From positions 2,458,201-2,522,200 of the forward strand of contig NZ_CP015698.1 in assembly GCF_002163715.1 (NCBI RefSeq): 64,000 nucleotides of DNA, read 5' to 3'. The stretch is from Curvibacter sp. AEP1-3. GTDB lineage: Bacteria; Pseudomonadota; Gammaproteobacteria; Burkholderiales; Burkholderiaceae_C. Positions within the stretch are counted from its first letter, which is position 1, and each line of letters opens with the position of its first letter. Below the pieces are notes generated by a model, which was not told where the DNA came from, searched no databases, and saw only the letters and a program-made list of their open reading frames with translations. This document shows positions 37,595 to 45,162 of this stretch, piece by piece. A program made the translations under genes and the position numbers.

Positions 37595-37796
37595 GATGTC
37601 CGTCGAAATGCTCGCCGTCCTTCAGCTTGTACACCGTGCCGCAATAAGGGCACTTGGCTTCGCCGGCGCGGCCTACGTCGAGGTAGACCTTGGGGTGGGT
37701 GTTCCAGGTTTGCATGCCTGCCACCGGGCTGGGGCAAAACACACCACCCTGGTGGTTCAGGTCTTTGGCCAAGAGTTCAACAACAGCTTTGGACAT
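37590..37796 (-). CDS. CHCC zinc-finger domain protein
   Basis: A 68-aa protein with the zf-CHCC pattern: Cys in GVFCPSP, His in NTHPKVYLD, and CPYCGTVYKL. Eukaryotic relatives are a small mitochondrial complex I subunit (NDUFS6); bacterial ones are uncharacterised zinc proteins. It lies 2 nt after ilvE and its stop overlaps the heptosyltransferase start. Confidence 0.9.
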   Translation of the reverse strand: MSKAVVELLAKDLNHQGGVFCPSPVAGMQTWNTHPKVYLDVGRAGEAKCPYCGTVYKLKDGEHFDGHH

Positions 37797-37798
37797 GA

Positions 37799-38749
37799 TC
37801 AGACTTTCGTGAGCCAGTGGGCGTATTTGGGATTGCGTCCGTTGACGATGTCAAAGAACGCGGTTTGGATTTTTTCGGTGATCGGGCCACGGCTGCCCAC
37901 ATAGTCGCCCTTGCCCAGCTCGATGCGGTCGAGTTCACGGATAGGGGTCACTTCTGCAGCGGTTCCGGTGAAGAAGGCTTCGTCCGCGATGTAGACCTCA
38001 TCGCGGGTAATGCGCTTTTGCACGATTTCCAGGCCCAGGTCCTTGGCGATGTGGAACACGGTGTTGCGGGTGATGCCATTGAGGGCGCCAGCGGACAAGT
38101 CGGGGGTGTAGATCACGCCGTTCTTGATCACGAAGATGTTTTCGCCAGCACCTTCGGACACGAAACCGGAGCTGTCGAGCAGCAGGGCTTCGTCGTAGCC
38201 ATCATCCGTGGCTTCCATGTTGGCCAGAATGGAGTTGGTGTAGTTGCTCACCGCCTTGGCTTGCGTCATGGTGATGTTGACGTGGTGGCGGGTGTAGCTG
38301 CTGGTTTTGACGCGGATGCCGCGTCGCATACCCTCTTCCCCCAGGTACGCACCCCATGCCCATGCGGCCACCATCAAGTGGATGGTGTTGCCCTTGGGGG
38401 ACACGCCCAGCTTCTTGTCGCCGATCCAAGTCAGGGGGCGCAGGTAACCGGATTCCAGCTTGTTTTCGCGAATCACGGCGCACTGGGCGTCATTGACTTG
38501 CTCCTGGGTGAAAGGAATGGCCATCCGCAGAATCTTGGCGCTGTTGAACAGGCGCTCGGTGTGCTCCTGCAGGCGGAAGATGGCCGGCCCGTTCACGGTG
38601 TTGTAGGCACGCACACCTTCAAAAGCACCGCAACCGTAGTGCAGCGTATGGCTCAGCACGTGGATCTTGGCGTCACGCCATTCGACCATCTGGCCATCCA
38701 TCCAGATTTTTCCGTCGCGATCAGACATGGAGGGAGGTAGTACGCTCAT
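37799..38749 (-). CDS. ilvE: Branched-chain amino acid aminotransferase
   Basis: PLP enzyme for the last step of Leu, Ile and Val synthesis, 316 aa. Fold-type IV motifs: HTLHYGCGAFEGVRAY, TQAKAVSNYTNSILANMEA with the PLP lysine in QAKA, and EVYIADEAFFTGTAAEVTPI. Start ATG 38749 (MSVLPPSMSDRDGKIWMDG) suits the family. Cytosolic. Confidence 0.96.
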   Translation of the reverse strand: MSVLPPSMSDRDGKIWMDGQMVEWRDAKIHVLSHTLHYGCGAFEGVRAYNTVNGPAIFRLQEHTERLFNSAKILRMAIPFTQEQVNDAQCAVIRENKLESGYLRPLTWIGDKKLGVSPKGNTIHLMVAAWAWGAYLGEEGMRRGIRVKTSSYTRHHVNITMTQAKAVSNYTNSILANMEATDDGYDEALLLDSSGFVSEGAGENIFVIKNGVIYTPDLSAGALNGITRNTVFHIAKDLGLEIVQKRITRDEVYIADEAFFTGTAAEVTPIRELDRIELGKGDYVGSRGPITEKIQTAFFDIVNGRNPKYAHWLTKV

Positions 38750-38799
38750 CGGGGTGTCCTTGAAGTAATTCGGTTGCAGGTGTTGCAAAAAGGAAGATT

Positions 38800-39258
38800 T
38801 TACGGGGCGACGTCCACCGTCACGGCCGCCGGGGTTCCTGCCGCCTCCTCAGTCGCTGGCGGCTCGGGCCGGAACAGCTCCCAGCTTTGCAACTTGCCAC
38901 CCAGAAACACACACAGCACGCTGCTGCCGGAGGTGTCAGTCCAGCGGAAGCGCTCCGGCTGGGTATCTTTGGGGGATTCGAGTTGGCCCAGAGAGCGGGT
39001 CATGGCCACCACGTGCAGCAGGGGCACCCCGGGGCGCAACTTGGAGTGCAGCATCACGGCACTGTCCACATGTCCGATGGGCCGGTTGGCCGCCCGCTTG
39101 AGCACCTGCAACATGCGGGTGAAATGCAGCAACTGCCACATCACCAGCCCGCCGCCCACCAGGGCCACACCCGGCCAGCTGTAGTGGCGGTAACTCAAGA
39201 CCAAGGCCGCCAGCGCAGCCAAGGGGATCACGAAACGTTGGATTTTTTGAAAAAACAT
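38800..39258 (-). CDS. Conserved membrane protein of unknown function
   Basis: A 152-aa protein I do not recognise. Two N-terminal hydrophobic segments (about residues 8-24 and 28-45) are followed by a soluble part of about 105 residues (RFRWTDTSGSSVLCVFLGGKLQSWELFRPEP) and an Ala/Thr/Pro-rich tail. I chose ATG 39258 (MFFQKIQRFVIPLAALAAL) so that the protein starts just before TM1; an ORF to 39507 would read through intergenic sequence. It sits between the kinase gene of the SHP cluster and ilvE on the same strand. Confidence 0.65.
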   Translation of the reverse strand: MFFQKIQRFVIPLAALAALVLSYRHYSWPGVALVGGGLVMWQLLHFTRMLQVLKRAANRPIGHVDSAVMLHSKLRPGVPLLHVVAMTRSLGQLESPKDTQPERFRWTDTSGSSVLCVFLGGKLQSWELFRPEPPATEEAAGTPAAVTVDVAP

Positions 39259-39316
39259 GCGTAATTCTGGCAGGCTCCGCGGTCCTTTCCGGAGACGCCC
39301 TGCCGAAAATCGGGTC

Positions 39317-40672
39317 TTAGCCCGCTGTCGCCAGTGGCCAGCGCACCTGGACTTGCAGGCCTCCCAGCGTGCCTGAACGGCCGAGTTGCACGCGGGCACC
39401 CGTAGCCTCGGCAATGCGCCGCATGATGGACCAGCCCAAGCCGCTACCGGTTTGGGCCGACCCCAGTACCCGGAAGAAGCGCTCGCCCAAGCGAGCCATC
39501 TCCGCATCGGTCAAGCCGGGTCCGCCGTCCTGTACCGTCAAATGCGCCATGCCGCCGGAGGCCGTCACTTCCACCCAAATGCTAGCACCGGGGCCGGAGT
39601 ACCGGCTCGCGTTGTCCAGCAGGTTGCGCAGAAGCATGCGCAGCAGGGTTTCATCGGCAGCCACCATGCAGGCCGAGGGCGCTTGCAACTCCAGATCCTG
39701 TCCTTGGGCCAAGGCCTGGGGAGCGATGTCGGCTGCCACACTGCGGGCAAGGGCACTCAGATCGGTAGGCCCGGTGGCAGCAGCGGCTACGGGGGCATCC
39801 AACCGCGCCAGGGTCAACAGTTGGTCGACAAGGCGTGCAGCCCGGTCGCATCCGGCCAGGGTGTTCTGCAGGGCATGGCGGCGCTCGTCCGCATCATCCA
39901 CCGCGCCCATGGCCACCTGGGCCTGGGTGCGGATGGCGGCGATGGGCGTGCGCAGCTCATGGGCCGCATCGGCCGTAAAGCGGCGTTCTGACGCCACCAT
40001 GCCCTCGATGCGTTGCAACAAGGCATTGAGCTCATCGACCATGGGCCGCATTTCCGTGGGCAAGTCGTCGCGGGGCACCGGGACCGTGCTGTCCGGGGCG
40101 CGGCTGCGCAAGCTCTGACCCAAGGCGTCCAAGGGCGCCATGGCTTTGCGCACAGCCCACCACATTAGGGCTGCCAACAGTGGCAAGGCCAACATCGACG
40201 GCAGCAACATGCCGCGCAACACGGCCTTGAGGATGCCGTTGCGCGAATCGAGTTGCTCACCCACATACACCTGGATATCGCGCTTGCTGCCGCGGGTGGC
40301 AAACACCCGCCAGCGTTCGCCGTTGTCCAGGGCCACCGTGTCGAAACCGCGGGTTTCGCGGCTCATGGGCGTCGTTCCGATGTTGCCCGAGCGGGCCACC
40401 AACACGCCTTCATGGAAGACCTGAAACGCGACACGCGGTGCGTATTTGTGCAGGACAGGGGCTTCCTCGTCGTCCGCCTCGTCGTCCACATGCGACTGCT
40501 GCACCACCAGCAAAGCGGCCGCTTGGGTGAGGTGGCTGTCGAGCAGCTCATCGAGTTCATGCCGGGCGTCCACCCAGGTCCAGGCCGCAGCAGCCAGCCA
40601 GACCAATGCCACGCCGGCCGACAGATAGGCCAGCAGGCGCAGTTGCATGGAGTGCAGGCGAGACATGGTCAA
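39317..40672 (-). CDS. QseC-like sensor histidine kinase
   Basis: A 451-aa membrane kinase: TM1 about residues 12-32, a periplasmic domain with an acidic run (DDEADDEE, 63-70), TM2 about 155-173, HAMP, H-box DAAHELRTPIAAIRTQ with H238, N-box LLDNASRYSG and GSGLGWSIMRRIAEA. It overlaps the response-regulator stop by 4 nt. Position downstream of the SHP cytochrome genes suggests that it controls them. The acidic patch could bind a metal or cation, but no ligand can be named. Confidence 0.93.
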   Translation of the reverse strand: MTMSRLHSMQLRLLAYLSAGVALVWLAAAAWTWVDARHELDELLDSHLTQAAALLVVQQSHVDDEADDEEAPVLHKYAPRVAFQVFHEGVLVARSGNIGTTPMSRETRGFDTVALDNGERWRVFATRGSKRDIQVYVGEQLDSRNGILKAVLRGMLLPSMLALPLLAALMWWAVRKAMAPLDALGQSLRSRAPDSTVPVPRDDLPTEMRPMVDELNALLQRIEGMVASERRFTADAAHELRTPIAAIRTQAQVAMGAVDDADERRHALQNTLAGCDRAARLVDQLLTLARLDAPVAAAATGPTDLSALARSVAADIAPQALAQGQDLELQAPSACMVAADETLLRMLLRNLLDNASRYSGPGASIWVEVTASGGMAHLTVQDGGPGLTDAEMARLGERFFRVLGSAQTGSGLGWSIMRRIAEATGARVQLGRSGTLGGLQVQVRWPLATAG

Positions 40673-41337
40673 ACGCCCGCCCGAGGGTTGAGCATGTAGC
40701 CCACACCGCGCACGGTCTGGATGACATCTGCCTGCAACTTGCGACGCAGGTGGTGGATATGCACTTCGATGGTGTTGCTCTCGACCTCCAGGCCCCAGCT
40801 GTACATCTGCTGCTCCAGCTGTTCGCGCGACAGCACGCGGCCGGCACTGCGCATCAAGGTATGCAGCAAATCAAATTCGCGGGTAGACAGCGGTACGGCC
40901 TCGTCCATCCACGTGACTTGCCGGGCCGACGGGTCCAGGCTCAGCGCGCCGGCCTGCAAGATGTCTTGCGCCACCCCGTGCGAGCGGCGCACCAGGGAGC
41001 GCAAGCGCGCAGCCAGCTCGTGCAGGTCCACCGGCTTGAGCACATAGTCGTCGGCACCGGCGTCCAGCCCGCGGATGCGGTCGGGCACCGCGTCACGGGC
41101 CGTGAGCACCAGCACGGGGGTGGTGTTGCGCGCGGCGCGCAGGGCCTGCAGCACCTCCATGCCATCTTTGCCGGGCAGGCCGAGATCGAGCACCGCAGCG
41201 GCGTAGTCCACGGCGCGCAGCTCGCGCTCGGCGGCCACGCCGTCGCGCACCCAGTCCACCTGAAAACCCATCTGCCGCAGGCCGGCGCGCAGGCCATCGC
41301 CCAGCATGGGGTCGTCTTCAGCCAGCAGGATACGCAT
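40669..41337 (-). CDS. QseB/PmrA-like response regulator
   Basis: A 222-aa OmpR-family regulator: receiver domain with phospho-acceptor D51 in AVLDLGLPGKDG and Lys in VLKPVDL, then a winged helix with RVLSREQLEQQMYSWGLEVESNTIEVHIHHLRRKL. The EVESNTIEVHIHHLRRKL signature is typical of QseB/PmrA/TctD regulators. It lies 89 nt after the cytochrome b gene on the same strand and overlaps the kinase gene. Confidence 0.94.
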   Translation of the reverse strand: MRILLAEDDPMLGDGLRAGLRQMGFQVDWVRDGVAAERELRAVDYAAAVLDLGLPGKDGMEVLQALRAARNTTPVLVLTARDAVPDRIRGLDAGADDYVLKPVDLHELAARLRSLVRRSHGVAQDILQAGALSLDPSARQVTWMDEAVPLSTREFDLLHTLMRSAGRVLSREQLEQQMYSWGLEVESNTIEVHIHHLRRKLQADVIQTVRGVGYMLNPRAGV

Positions 41338-41426
41338 GGGTCATTCCATCAAAACTCAGGGAGAGGCACAGGGAGTGCGCCTTGTCATTTTGCACGCACC
41401 AAGCGCGCGTAACTCTTGATCGTTGC

Positions 41427-42188
41427 TCAATCGGAATCGCCGGACTCCCGCCCGCTCAGAAGGTCAGTGACAGCCTGCGCAGAGATCAAGCCATTAGGCG
41501 ACTGCTGCCACTCCCAGCTCCAGTAGCCCAGCACCGCCACCAGGATCAAGACCGCCAGCCACGCGTGGTTGCGTTTCACCAAGTCGGGGCCCGGCCCTTG
41601 CCCGCGACCGTGCACCATTTGCATCGCCATATTCTTGCGACGCAGCAGGCTGAGCAGCAGCACGATGCCCACATGCACCAGCACCACGACCAGGAACGCA
41701 TTACCAGCTAGTTCGTGCACGTCTCCCAACCAGTCGCCCCATTCGTTGTACGTGGCGTAGCCCGACAGCGTGAGCGGCACCACCAGCACCATCAAGGCGA
41801 CGACCGCCACCGCAAGCGCCAGGTTCTGCCCTTGGCGCCAGTTCACCGCAGCCCATTTCCGGTCTGCGGTGCCCTGGACCACGGATGCCAGCCATTGCGG
41901 TAGCGACCGGAGCTTGCCTGCCAGCAGACTCAAGCGCGCGTGGCGGGGCCCGACCAGCCCGTACACCAAGCGGAACACCAGCAAGCCCGCCATGCTGTAA
42001 CCCAGCGTGACGTGCAAGAGCCGCATGGACTCGCCCTCGGCAGTGAGGTAAGCGCCTAAAAAACAGAGTGCAAACAAGGCATGGAACACCCGGGTGGGCG
42101 CATCGACGATGCGGCGGCTTCGCTTGGCAGGGACGGGGTTTCCGGCAGGGGCCATGGCTGCCGGGCCGGGCAATGAAGTGGAAGACAT
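41427..42188 (-). CDS. Membrane b-type cytochrome (cytochrome b561/Ni-Fe hydrogenase type)
   Basis: A 253-aa inner-membrane cytochrome with about five hydrophobic segments. Candidate heme ligands are His in VFHALFALCF, RLLHVTLGYS, DVHELAGNAFLVVVLVHVGIVL and similar TM positions. The family passes quinol electrons to periplasmic c-type partners. Its neighbours (diheme cytochrome c and SHP) match the SHP-DHC-cyt b set known from Rhodobacter and Shewanella. It starts 15 nt after the DHC gene. Confidence 0.88.
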   Translation of the reverse strand: MSSTSLPGPAAMAPAGNPVPAKRSRRIVDAPTRVFHALFALCFLGAYLTAEGESMRLLHVTLGYSMAGLLVFRLVYGLVGPRHARLSLLAGKLRSLPQWLASVVQGTADRKWAAVNWRQGQNLALAVAVVALMVLVVPLTLSGYATYNEWGDWLGDVHELAGNAFLVVVLVHVGIVLLLSLLRRKNMAMQMVHGRGQGPGPDLVKRNHAWLAVLILVAVLGYWSWEWQQSPNGLISAQAVTDLLSGRESGDSD

Positions 42189-42203
42189 GAACTTAACTCT
42201 CCA

Positions 42204-42731
42204 TCAATCAGACCAGTTGCGGCGAAAGCGCGCGTCCAGGCCTTTGGGAAATTGGATTTCGGATTCGCGGAAGCTGCCCTTGTCGGCCGCGGTGTGGCAG
42301 GCCGCACAGTTGGCGGCGCTTTTGACAGCCGCCTGCTTCCAGATTTGCGGATCCACCTCGTTGTGCTTGCGCACGAACCATTGCGACCGGGTAATGCGGT
42401 CTTGCGGCGGCTCTTCAGACACCCGCTTGTAAGTGCCGGCATGGGTTTGCAGCCAGCCACTGATTTCCCGCACACTGGCTTCGTCGAGTGATGCATCGGT
42501 ACCGTAATGGGTGGACAGCGATCCCATGAGTCGCTTCCACGATGCGGCGGGCAGCATGCCGGGCGGATACGCCAAGTGGCAAGCGGCGCACTCCTGCTGG
42601 TACTTGGGCAGCGGTGCGACGCGCTGCGGACTGTCTGCGCGCGCCAGGCCAGCGCCGGCCAGCAGCACAATTGCTATCCATTTCATAGCTGCTCGCGCAT
42701 ATCGGACGGGCGCCAGGGGCTTGTTTTTCAT
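42204..42731 (-). CDS. Diheme cytochrome c (DHC)
   Basis: A periplasmic electron-transfer protein with two CAACH heme sites (residues 48-52 and 142-146 of 175). DHC reduces SHP in Rhodobacter. ATG 42731 has a strong SD (AAGGAAG) and gives MKNKPLAPVRYARAAMKWIAI..., with about 19 n-region residues of which 4-19 are repeat-encoded. The internal ATG 42686 (MKWIAIVLLAGAG) would give a standard signal peptide but lacks an SD. It looks as if the repeat was inserted between the start codon and the original signal peptide. Confidence 0.88.
   Translation of the reverse strand: MKNKPLAPVRYARAAMKWIAIVLLAGAGLARADSPQRVAPLPKYQQECAACHLAYPPGMLPAASWKRLMGSLSTHYGTDASLDEASVREISGWLQTHAGTYKRVSEEPPQDRITRSQWFVRKHNEVDPQIWKQAAVKSAANCAACHTAADKGSFRESEIQFPKGLDARFRRNWSD
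42672..42729 (+). repeat. Interspersed repeat, copy E (5' end of DHC gene)
   Basis: Plus strand: GCTATCCATTTCATAGCTGC then TCGCGCATATCGGACGGGCG and CCAGGGGCTTG. It is antisense to the DHC gene and forms codons 2 to about 21 of it. Confidence 0.85.
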
Positions 42732-42758
42732 AGTTCTTCCTTTGCAAAGGGGCACAAC

Positions 42759-43193
42759 TCAGCGCTTCAGACTCATCAGCCAGGCCAGCACATCGGCCTT
42801 CTCGGCGGCCGTGCATTCGCGGGCCAGCACGTCATTGCAGTTGCGGCGGAACCACTTCTCGCTTTTGGCGGGATCGGTGAAGCGCTCGGGGTTAAAAGCA
42901 GGGGCCAGCGCGGAGATGGATTTGCCCGTATTCGCGTGCTTACCCTCGCCCGTGGGCTGGGCGTTGTGGCAGGACGCGCAGCTCCATTCACGACCATGTT
43001 TGGCATTGAAAAACTGCTGACCCTGCGCCACATTCGGGCTGCGGCCTGCTTGGGCGCTCAAGGTGCCCAGCTGCTCTTGCGGGGTGCCGGCCCAGGCAGT
43101 TCCAGCCTGGGTGACGGCAAGGACGGTAGCGAATGCCAGCGTGCGCGCTGCAAAGCGGGCTGCAGCAACTGCTGTAACGGGGATGAGTGACAT
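42759..43193 (-). CDS. SHP-type oxygen-binding cytochrome c (DUF1924)
   Basis: A 144-aa periplasmic monoheme cytochrome: signal peptide to about residue 36, CASCH at 72-76, and the SHP C-terminal signature WFRRNCNDVLAREC in which an Asn is the labile sixth ligand and two Cys (119, 127) can form a disulfide. SHP (sphaeroides heme protein) is high-spin and binds O2 or NO when reduced by DHC; its physiological role is unsettled. ATG 43193 has an excellent SD (GGAGG). Confidence 0.88.
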   Translation of the reverse strand: MSLIPVTAVAAARFAARTLAFATVLAVTQAGTAWAGTPQEQLGTLSAQAGRSPNVAQGQQFFNAKHGREWSCASCHNAQPTGEGKHANTGKSISALAPAFNPERFTDPAKSEKWFRRNCNDVLARECTAAEKADVLAWLMSLKR

Positions 43194-43262
43194 GGTGACC
43201 TCCATGACCTGCATGGTGGCCCGCGAAGATTAAGCAGGTCTTAAGCGCTGCGCTGCGGCGCG

Positions 43263-43598
43263 CTACAGGTCGGTGCGCGGTTGCTCGCTGTGGCTGACGT
43301 CCAGCCCGTCAGCCACATAGGCGGGGCCCTTCATCACCATGACCACCACGCACCCGATGGCCGCTGTGATCACCAGCGTCCAGTGGAACACGATGACCCC
43401 GAATACTATGAAATCCGCCAGGTGCAGCGCCCGCGCCTCTGCAGGGTTACCGGCATCCGCGCCCGCGTGGTAGAGCGCCAGCCCCAACAAAGGCAGCGCG
43501 GTGCCCGCCAGGGCAATGAGCGGCAGTTTGCGCCACAAGGCCCACTCCAGCCCGGAGGCTGAGCGGATCGATTGAGGCAGTTTGTTCAGCCAGCGCAT
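43263..43598 (-). CDS. Small membrane protein upstream of SHP
   Basis: A 111-aa protein of unknown function with two or three hydrophobic segments (about residues 26-45, 62-90). Two His in membrane-proximal positions (LYHAGAD, FHWTLVI) could in principle bind heme, but no family is recognised. First gene of the six-gene run SHP-DHC-cytochrome b-regulator-kinase, 69 nt before SHP. Confidence 0.65.
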   Translation of the reverse strand: MRWLNKLPQSIRSASGLEWALWRKLPLIALAGTALPLLGLALYHAGADAGNPAEARALHLADFIVFGVIVFHWTLVITAAIGCVVVMVMKGPAYVADGLDVSHSEQPRTDL

Positions 43599-43637
43599 GC
43601 CTGCAGTGTAGGCAGATGCGGGCCCGGACGTATTGCC

Positions 43638-45005
43638 TCAGGTCAAGTCGCGCACCACGTTCATGGCCTCTTCCACCCGCTCCACCGCGTGGATGGTCAT
43701 GCCATCGATCGGTTTTTTGGGCGCATTCGCCTTGGGCACCACGGCCATGGTGAAACCGAGCTTTGCGGCTTCCTTCAGACGTTCCTGCCCACGCGGCGCG
43801 GGGCGCACCTCCCCGGCCAGACCCACTTCGCCAAACGCGATAAAGCCTTTGGGTAAGGGCTTGCCACGCAGGCTGGAGGTGATGGACAGCATGACTGCCA
43901 AGTCAGCCGCCGGCTCGCCGATGCGCACGCCGCCCACCGCGTTGATGAACACATCCTGGTCCATACACGCCACGCCAGCGTGGCGGTGCAACACCGCCAG
44001 CAGCATGGCCAGACGGTCTTTGTCCAAGCCCACGCTCAGCCGGCGGGGCGACGGGCCACCCATGTCCACCAGCGCCTGAATTTCCACCAAGAGCGGGCGG
44101 GTGCCTTCCAGCGTGACCATCACACAACTGCCGGGCACCGGCTCGGCGTGTTGGCTCAGAAAGATGGCGCTCGGATTGCTCACGCCCTTCAGGCCTTTTT
44201 CGGTCATGGCGAACACGCCAATCTCGTTGACCGCTCCAAAGCGGTTTTTGATGGCGCGCACCAGCCGGAACTGGCTGTGCGTGTCGCCCTCAAAGTACAG
44301 CACCGTGTCCACCATGTGCTCCAGCACGCGCGGCCCGGCCAGCGCGCCCTCTTTGGTCACATGGCCCACGAGCACGATCGCGGTGCCGCTGGCCTTGGCC
44401 GCACGGGTCAGGTGGGCTGCGCACTCGCGCACCTGTGCCACCGAGCCCGGCGCGCTGGTGAGCTGCTCGGAGTACACGGTCTGGATGGAGTCGATCACCG
44501 CCACGTCCGGGCGGTTGGCCTCCAGGGTGGCGAGGATTTTTTCGAGCTGAATCTCGGCCAGCACTTTCACCTGCGAGTGGTCCAGCCCCAGGCGGCGCGA
44601 GCGCAAAGCGACTTGCGCCCCGCTCTCTTCGCCGGTGACGTAGAGGGTGTTCTTGCCGGAGCGCTGCAGCGAATCGAGTGCCTGCAACAAGAGTGTGGAC
44701 TTGCCGATGCCGGGGTCGCCGCCAATCAACACCACGCCGCCTTCGACCATACCACCCCCCAGCACACGGTCCAGCTCCTCGTGGCCGGTAGGGGTGCGCT
44801 CCACGTCCTGGGCTTCGATGTCGGAGAGCACCGTGACCTCGGCCGTCTTGGCCAGCGAGGCGAAGCGGTTTTTGGCCGGGCCATCGTTGCTGGCCACGGA
44901 TTCGATCAGCGTGTTCCAGGCGTTGCAGTGCGGGCATTTGCCCAGCCACTTGGGGCTGGTGCCGCCGCACTCGTTGCAGGTGTAGATGGTTTTGTCTTTG
45001 GCCAT
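43638..45005 (-). CDS. radA: DNA repair protein RadA (Sms)
   Basis: A 455-aa RecA-like helicase that aids branch migration in homologous recombination. N-terminal C4 zinc finger (CNECG...CPHC, about residues 10-27), Walker A GGDPGIGKST, the RadA-specific KNRFG in IKNRFGAVNEIG, and a C-terminal Lon-like domain. ATG 45005 (MAKDKTIYTC) is the family start; the longer ORF is read-through. Divergent from the P-type ATPase gene. Confidence 0.96.
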   Translation of the reverse strand: MAKDKTIYTCNECGGTSPKWLGKCPHCNAWNTLIESVASNDGPAKNRFASLAKTAEVTVLSDIEAQDVERTPTGHEELDRVLGGGMVEGGVVLIGGDPGIGKSTLLLQALDSLQRSGKNTLYVTGEESGAQVALRSRRLGLDHSQVKVLAEIQLEKILATLEANRPDVAVIDSIQTVYSEQLTSAPGSVAQVRECAAHLTRAAKASGTAIVLVGHVTKEGALAGPRVLEHMVDTVLYFEGDTHSQFRLVRAIKNRFGAVNEIGVFAMTEKGLKGVSNPSAIFLSQHAEPVPGSCVMVTLEGTRPLLVEIQALVDMGGPSPRRLSVGLDKDRLAMLLAVLHRHAGVACMDQDVFINAVGGVRIGEPAADLAVMLSITSSLRGKPLPKGFIAFGEVGLAGEVRPAPRGQERLKEAAKLGFTMAVVPKANAPKKPIDGMTIHAVERVEEAMNVVRDLT

Positions 45006-45117
45006 GGCGGGAATAATACTGTACAAAACCACAGATACCAAACTGCGCAGACCATGCGCCAGATCACAGACGGCAACGCCATGCATCTCTAGCATGGTGA
45101 CAAGTGCCCCGGGAGTT

Positions 45118-45162
45118 TGCTACTAAATCAGGAGCTGCTCGCGCACATTCCACAGGGGCTAC
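45118..45162 (+). repeat. Interspersed repeat, copy F (upstream of P-type ATPase)
   Basis: GCTACTAAATCAGGAGCTGC then TCGCGCACATTCCACAGGGG, ending 1 nt before the ATPase ATG. The AGGGG at its end is the only SD-like sequence for that gene. Confidence 0.85.
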
